A stretch of DNA of 64,000 bases, taken from NCBI RefSeq assembly GCF_030704535.1, contig NC_081823.1:3876501-3940500 (forward strand), given 5' to 3'. Below are positions 59,701-64,000 of this stretch, in pieces. Position numbers and translations under genes: made by a program. The DNA is from Vitis vinifera. Lineage: Eukaryota; Streptophyta; Magnoliopsida; Vitales; Vitaceae. Below the pieces are notes generated by a model, which had not been told where the DNA came from, did no database searches, and was given only the letters and a program-made list of their open reading frames with translations. Position 1 is the first letter of the stretch. Each line of letters starts with the position of its first letter.

Positions 59701-60440
59701 ATTATCAAATTTGACTTTTCAATTCTTCTTTTAATCAAAGAACCTTTTTTTTTCTAATATTGTTCGGGTCGGTGGGCAATTTGCCATACATATGTTAAGA
59801 CTGAATTTCCTCGGATTTGATTGGAATGCAAATGTGTTGACAAAAGGTTTAATTTTTTATTTTTTTTTATAATGTACTGAATTTAATTTTACATTTCTTT
59901 CATTTTTCTACCTTATCCCCCCTCCCATAGGTTTTGAAGAAAGAGACATAGCTTATAAGAATATTTTCAGAGAAGGCTGCATAAGGTGGACCTAACAATA
60001 TCAAAATGATGGAAAATTAAATTAAAAATATATCTTTTTAAGCATTGGAAAATAAGAAAAAAGAAAAGGGGTAAGAAGAGGGAAGTTGTGTGTCCACGTT
60101 ATTTTTGTTACCTTATCAATGAAAGATAAATTTTCAATCAACTTCATCTTCGTTAATGAGTAGGGCTTTTTGGCCACATGATTAGCCGCCTAAGTACATC
60201 TCGTAACTAGGAAAATGTGGGGAAATTTTGAAGCAGTCAAGTATCCAACGTACGATAGGCCATTTGACTTGTGAAGATTGTCGGAGGTGGTGATACGAAT
60301 GATTCAAATCTTCCTTCTTGGTCATGTGCTAAATAGTTTGGTGTCGGTTAGCGCGAACTTAAAATAATTTTAAATTTTAAGTTATTTTAACAAATATATT
60401 TAATAACTTAAATGAAGTGATTAAGCTATATTAAGTCAAT

Positions 60441-60945
60441 AAATTGATATATTAAGCGTCCTTTTATGCTTGTTTTGTTTTTGGCTTCAAATTAGAAGTT
60501 GAAGTTAAAATTATAAACAATAACTTCTTACATAAATTAAAAGGGGAAAAATCTAAAGCTAACTCTTTGATATGTATCGAAATTTAAGTCTAAATTGTTT
60601 GAATTGTATGATGAAATTTGAATTATTGGATGATGATATAAGCAAATAAATAGTAATGAGATTTGGTATGTATATGTGATACCATTTGATTGGTGATTCT
60701 TTTCGGTAGTTGGCAAATTGACGTGATGCATAGTCCGATTCAAATTAAAATGAAGTTTTTTAATAAAATAACATTTTATTGACATTCACATCTGGATTAT
60801 AGTCTCTCGTCTTAATGTAATCCAAATAAATACAAAGGTCATTATTGAGATTACGGAAGAAATTTTAGTGTAATTATTTTTATCAAGATTAAATATACTT
60901 TATCCCCTTAACTTTTTTAGACAATTTTACCCTTTGCCCGGTCAT
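60441..60945. repeat. Tandem duplication, unit 1 (505 bp)
   Basis: AAATTGATATATTAAGCGTCC ... TTTACCCTTTGCCCGGTCAT. It is directly followed by a second copy of the same sequence. Non-coding; a short open frame at 60537-60785 (-) is not conserved between the units. Confidence 0.9.
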
Positions 60946-61488
60946 AAATTGATATATTAAACATCCTTTTATGCTCATTTTTGTTTTTGACTTCAAATTA
61001 GAAGTTGAAGTTAAAATTATAAACAATAACTTCTTACATAAGTTAGAAAGGGAAAATCTAAACCTAACTCATTGATGTGTATTGAAATAACGTGATGAAA
61101 TTTGAATTGTATGATGAAATTCGAATTATTGGATGATGATATAAACAAATAATTAGTAATGAGATTCGGTATATATATGTGATACCATTTGATTGGTGAT
61201 TCTTTTCGATAGTTGGCAAATTGACGTGATGCACGATCTGACCTAAATTAAAATAATTTTTTTCCTATAAAATAACATTTTATTGACATTTGCATCTGGA
61301 TTATAATCTCACGTCTTAATGTAATCCAAATAAGTACAAAGACCATTATTGAGATTATAGAAGAACTAAATACAAAAGTCATTATTGAGATTACCAAAGA
61401 AATTTTAGTATAATTTTTTTTTTATCAAGATTAAATATACTTTATCCCCTTAACTTTTTTTAGACAATTTTACCCTTTGCCCGGTCAT
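60946..61488. repeat. Tandem duplication, unit 2 (543 bp)
   Basis: Second copy of 60441-60945, starting AAATTGATATATTAAACATCC and ending in the same CCCGGTCAT. It is longer by about 38 bp because the segment AATACAAAxxxCATTATTGAGATTA is itself repeated near 61330-61400. Confidence 0.9.
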
Positions 61489-62931
61489 ATTTAAAATTTA
61501 ATAATTTCTTCCTCAAATTTGTTAGAGATTATTATTCTGTTTGTTTTTATCAACAAAAATTTGATTTTTAATCAATTTCAGTGATTATTATACTCATATT
61601 TTTGGTCAAAGTGTAGTGCTTTTTCGTTAATAAAAACAAAGTTGGTAGAAAAAAACACAAATATGGTTACTTCATAGACAAATTTTTGAACTTTGAAGGT
61701 CAAAATGGGGCCTTAAAGGCTTGTACTTAACATTTTTTTTTACTCTATTTATTGATAAGAAAAACTATGCTTGGTTTAAAAAAAAAAAAAAAAAATATTA
61801 AAAGTATGTTTAGTTCTTGAAAAATTCAACCAACAATGTGAGGGACAGAAAAAAGGGGAAAAAAGGGAAAGAAAATAAACAATACATTTAAAATTAATAA
61901 ATTCATTTAACTTATTTTCGTTTATTATATAAAAATTAAATAATTTTAAAATGTATAAGTTTCTAACTAATTGTAATTATATTGATTTATTTTATATTTT
62001 TTATTTTAAAATCAAATATGAGAAAACTATTTTTTTAGTATTTTTTTTCTTTAGTACTTTGGAGGACCAAATATAGCCTTAAAAAAAGGACTTTTTTTAT
62101 ATTTGATTTTAACATAAAAAAATGTGAAAGAAATCCAAATATAATTAAAATTAATTAAAAAATTACACATTTTAAATTATTTATTCTTTATATAAAAAAT
62201 AAAAAATAAAAATAAATAAATTTAAAGTATAATATAAAATAATTTATTAATTTTAAATCTTTTTTTTTTTCTTTCACTTTCCCTCACTATTTTTCTTTCT
62301 TTCTTTCTTTCTTTTTCCCAAGGCTTTGAATAAACAATAGATTAAATTGACCCCCAAGTATTTGTACTTAAAATATATTTTCTGTCAATCATCAAATCAT
62401 AGAGAGAAGAAAATCAAATCAAAGCTCATAGCCAGTAAAAACAATCAAATTCTTGCAAAATTTCCAGGGCTCTTTTTCAAAAGATGCCCGTCCCATTGAT
62501 TTAACCCAGTTTTCTTATCAAATCCTTCTGCATTCCTTCAGCTCCAAACTTTTTTAAAGTAAATTCTACAAAAAAGTCAGACAAAGAAAAAAACAGCAAA
62601 GCAGCTGCCAGTGGAGAGAGGATGCCCATTTTTTCTGCATGAGACAACATGAATGCCCAAATAAATTTGACACAAACTTTGGAAATTTTGGAAGGAAGGC
62701 CTGCTTTCCAATCTAAGGTTGCTCGCTCTTTCTTTGGAGCGCTAGTGAAGTTGTGACTACTGACTACTTCTCCATTTCATATTTTAACTTTTTTTTTAAT
62801 TTTAATCCATACATAATTTAATGACATCTGACCACAACAAGGAAACTCAAAAAAAAAAGAAAAAAAGAAAAAATAAAATAAAAAGGCAGAGCTAAGCCAG
62901 CGTGAAAGCATCAAAGCCACTTGGCTCAGAG
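61489..62931. other. Distal upstream region of the MYB gene
   Basis: AT-rich DNA with poly-A/T runs and a (TTTC)n tract near 62288-62312. Nothing coding. 62400-62900 is less AT-rich and may belong to the MYB promoter. Confidence 0.4.
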
Positions 62932-62990
62932 CCATGCAGTAGAATGCATGGAGTGACGTAGGAGTCTACGGAAGCGTCATACGTGGGTGC
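62932..62990 (+). promoter_or_regulatory. Cis-element cluster upstream of the MYB gene
   Basis: Within 60 bp: a perfect inverted pair CCATGCA...TGCATGG (62932-62951, 6-bp spacer; RY-type CATGCA elements), TGACGT (62954-62959, a bZIP/TGA core) and ACGTGG (62981-62986, an ABRE-like core). This is about 300 bp upstream of the TATA box. Function is inferred from motif identity only. Confidence 0.4.
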
Positions 62991-63289
62991 AAAGTTGGTG
63001 ACAGCTAAATACCAACCCCAAAAAAATTATTTACTAAAATAATTTCATACTTATTAATTGTCGGAATTAATACAGTTATGGGATTTCAGACATAATTATC
63101 TTTCAAAAAAAAAAAAAAAAAAATTTCCTGTTACAAACTTTACCATCAGAGGGAGAAAGAGAGAGAGAAAGAGAAAGGATGTGTTTTTTCTCCTAAAAGG
63201 AGGACACGTCTCCAGACTGATGAACAAAGGCCGGCACCGAATCCCTTTGACTTTCCTCTTTCCTTACTCATCCATCTTTCTCTACTTTC

Positions 63290-63298
63290 TATATATAT
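63290..63298 (+). promoter_or_regulatory. TATA box of the MYB gene
   Basis: TATATATAT in a pyrimidine-rich core promoter, about 95 bp upstream of the start codon at 63389. Confidence 0.55.
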
Positions 63299-63388
63299 TC
63301 TTCTCAATCCTCTCTTTACATACTTCCTTCTTCACATCTTCATATTTTCCTCATCTCCATTGACAACAGTATAGCTTTTCTATGCAAG

Positions 63389-64000
63389 ATGGGAAGAACA
63401 CCATGCTGTGACAAAAATGGGATGAAGAAAGGGCCATGGACTGTAGAGGAAGATCAGAAGCTCCTTGATTATATTCAGAAACACGGCCATGGGAGATGGC
63501 GGACACTTCCCAAAAATGCAGGTATCTACTTCATTCATTCTTGCTGTCTTTTTTTTCTTTTTTTCTTCTTCTTCTTTTTTTTTTTTTAAAAGAAGAATTT
63601 GGAAATATATATATATATTTTAAATCTTATAGTTGAAAATTAAAATGGAGTGGTGTTTTATATGTAATTGAATAGGTCTAAAGAGGTGTGGAAAGAGTTG
63701 TCGGCTTCGTTGGACAAACTACTTGAGGCCAGACATCAAGAGGGGGAGATTCTCATTTGAAGAAGAAGAGGCCATCATACAATTACATGGTATTTTGGGT
63801 AACAAGTAAGTGTTTTCATTCACTTCATTTCGCCTTTCTTCCTTCAAATTTTCAAAAGCAAGACTGGTTTTTGGTCTGTTGATTGATGGTTTTTGTGACT
63901 GATTGTATTTTGTTGACTTAGGTGGTCTGCAATTGCTGCTAGGCTCCCTGGAAGAACCGATAATGAGATCAAGAACTATTGGAACACTCGCATCAGGAAG
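63389..64000 (+). CDS. R2R3-MYB transcription factor, 5' part (cut by window end)
   Basis: Exon 1 63389-63521, exon 2 63676-63805, exon 3 from 63922 to beyond the window; all GT-AG. Lengths of 133 and 130 bp are the standard R2R3-MYB exon pattern. The protein starts [19 protein letters not shown]2 runs [43 protein letters not shown] (Trp pattern kept). R3 runs [50 protein letters not shown]. The first R3 Trp is replaced by Phe, as is normal. The [16 protein letters not shown] and [10 protein letters not shown] words point to the MYB9/107, MYB39/41/74/102 group, whose members control suberin, cuticle or drought responses. The subgroup cannot be settled without the C-terminus. The bHLH-interaction motif in R3 is not evident. 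Confidence 0.95.

Overview
The window is plant nuclear DNA, most likely grapevine (Vitis) or a close relative. The evidence is plant-type intron-exon genes, AT-rich intergenic DNA with many simple repeats, and transposon families (short-LTR Copia, L1-type LINE, hAT, Harbinger-like, AT-rich MITEs) resembling those I know from grape. The species call is inference. Exon models were built by hand from splice-site consensus and reading-frame continuity.

Layout. 1140-4257 (-): seven-exon VAP4-type MSP-domain protein. 5785-5988 (-) and 7908-8174 (+): two small intronless wound-induced (DUF3774-type) proteins, separated by a fold-back AT-rich repeat. 8796-16582: direct tandem duplication of about 4 kb, each copy with one intronless DUF4220/DUF594 membrane protein gene (both -). 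17259-40675 (-), with a noncoding first exon near 42.2 kb: a DGK5-like diacylglycerol kinase of 12 coding exons (479 codons plus stop) spread over 25 kb. Its introns hold a Harbinger-like element with a 96-bp minisatellite, a full-length Copia element with matching 166-bp LTRs, a LINE nested in an older LINE, an AT-rich MITE, a hAT-like element and a probable SINE. 43847-45467 (-): RanGAP (WPP + LRR + acidic tail) whose frame is broken by one extra base after the WPP domain. 46-63 kb: mostly gene-poor, with one weak two-exon short-gene candidate at 48.4-49.5 kb, minisatellites, MITEs and a 0.5-kb tandem duplication. 63389-end (+): the first two exons and part of the third of an R2R3-MYB gene, cut by the window edge.

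The genes do not form one pathway; this is an ordinary euchromatic plant neighbourhood. Several products do touch membranes or stress: the VAP (ER-membrane tethering), the DGK (phosphatidic acid signalling), the wound-induced peptides and the MYB (its subgroup relatives act in stress or cell-wall lipid programmes). I found no convincing new multigene system. The points most worth following are the RanGAP frameshift, a possible alternative basic C-terminus of the DGK, the dated nest of transposons in the DGK introns, and the recent DUF4220 duplication whose breakpoint lies inside a MITE.
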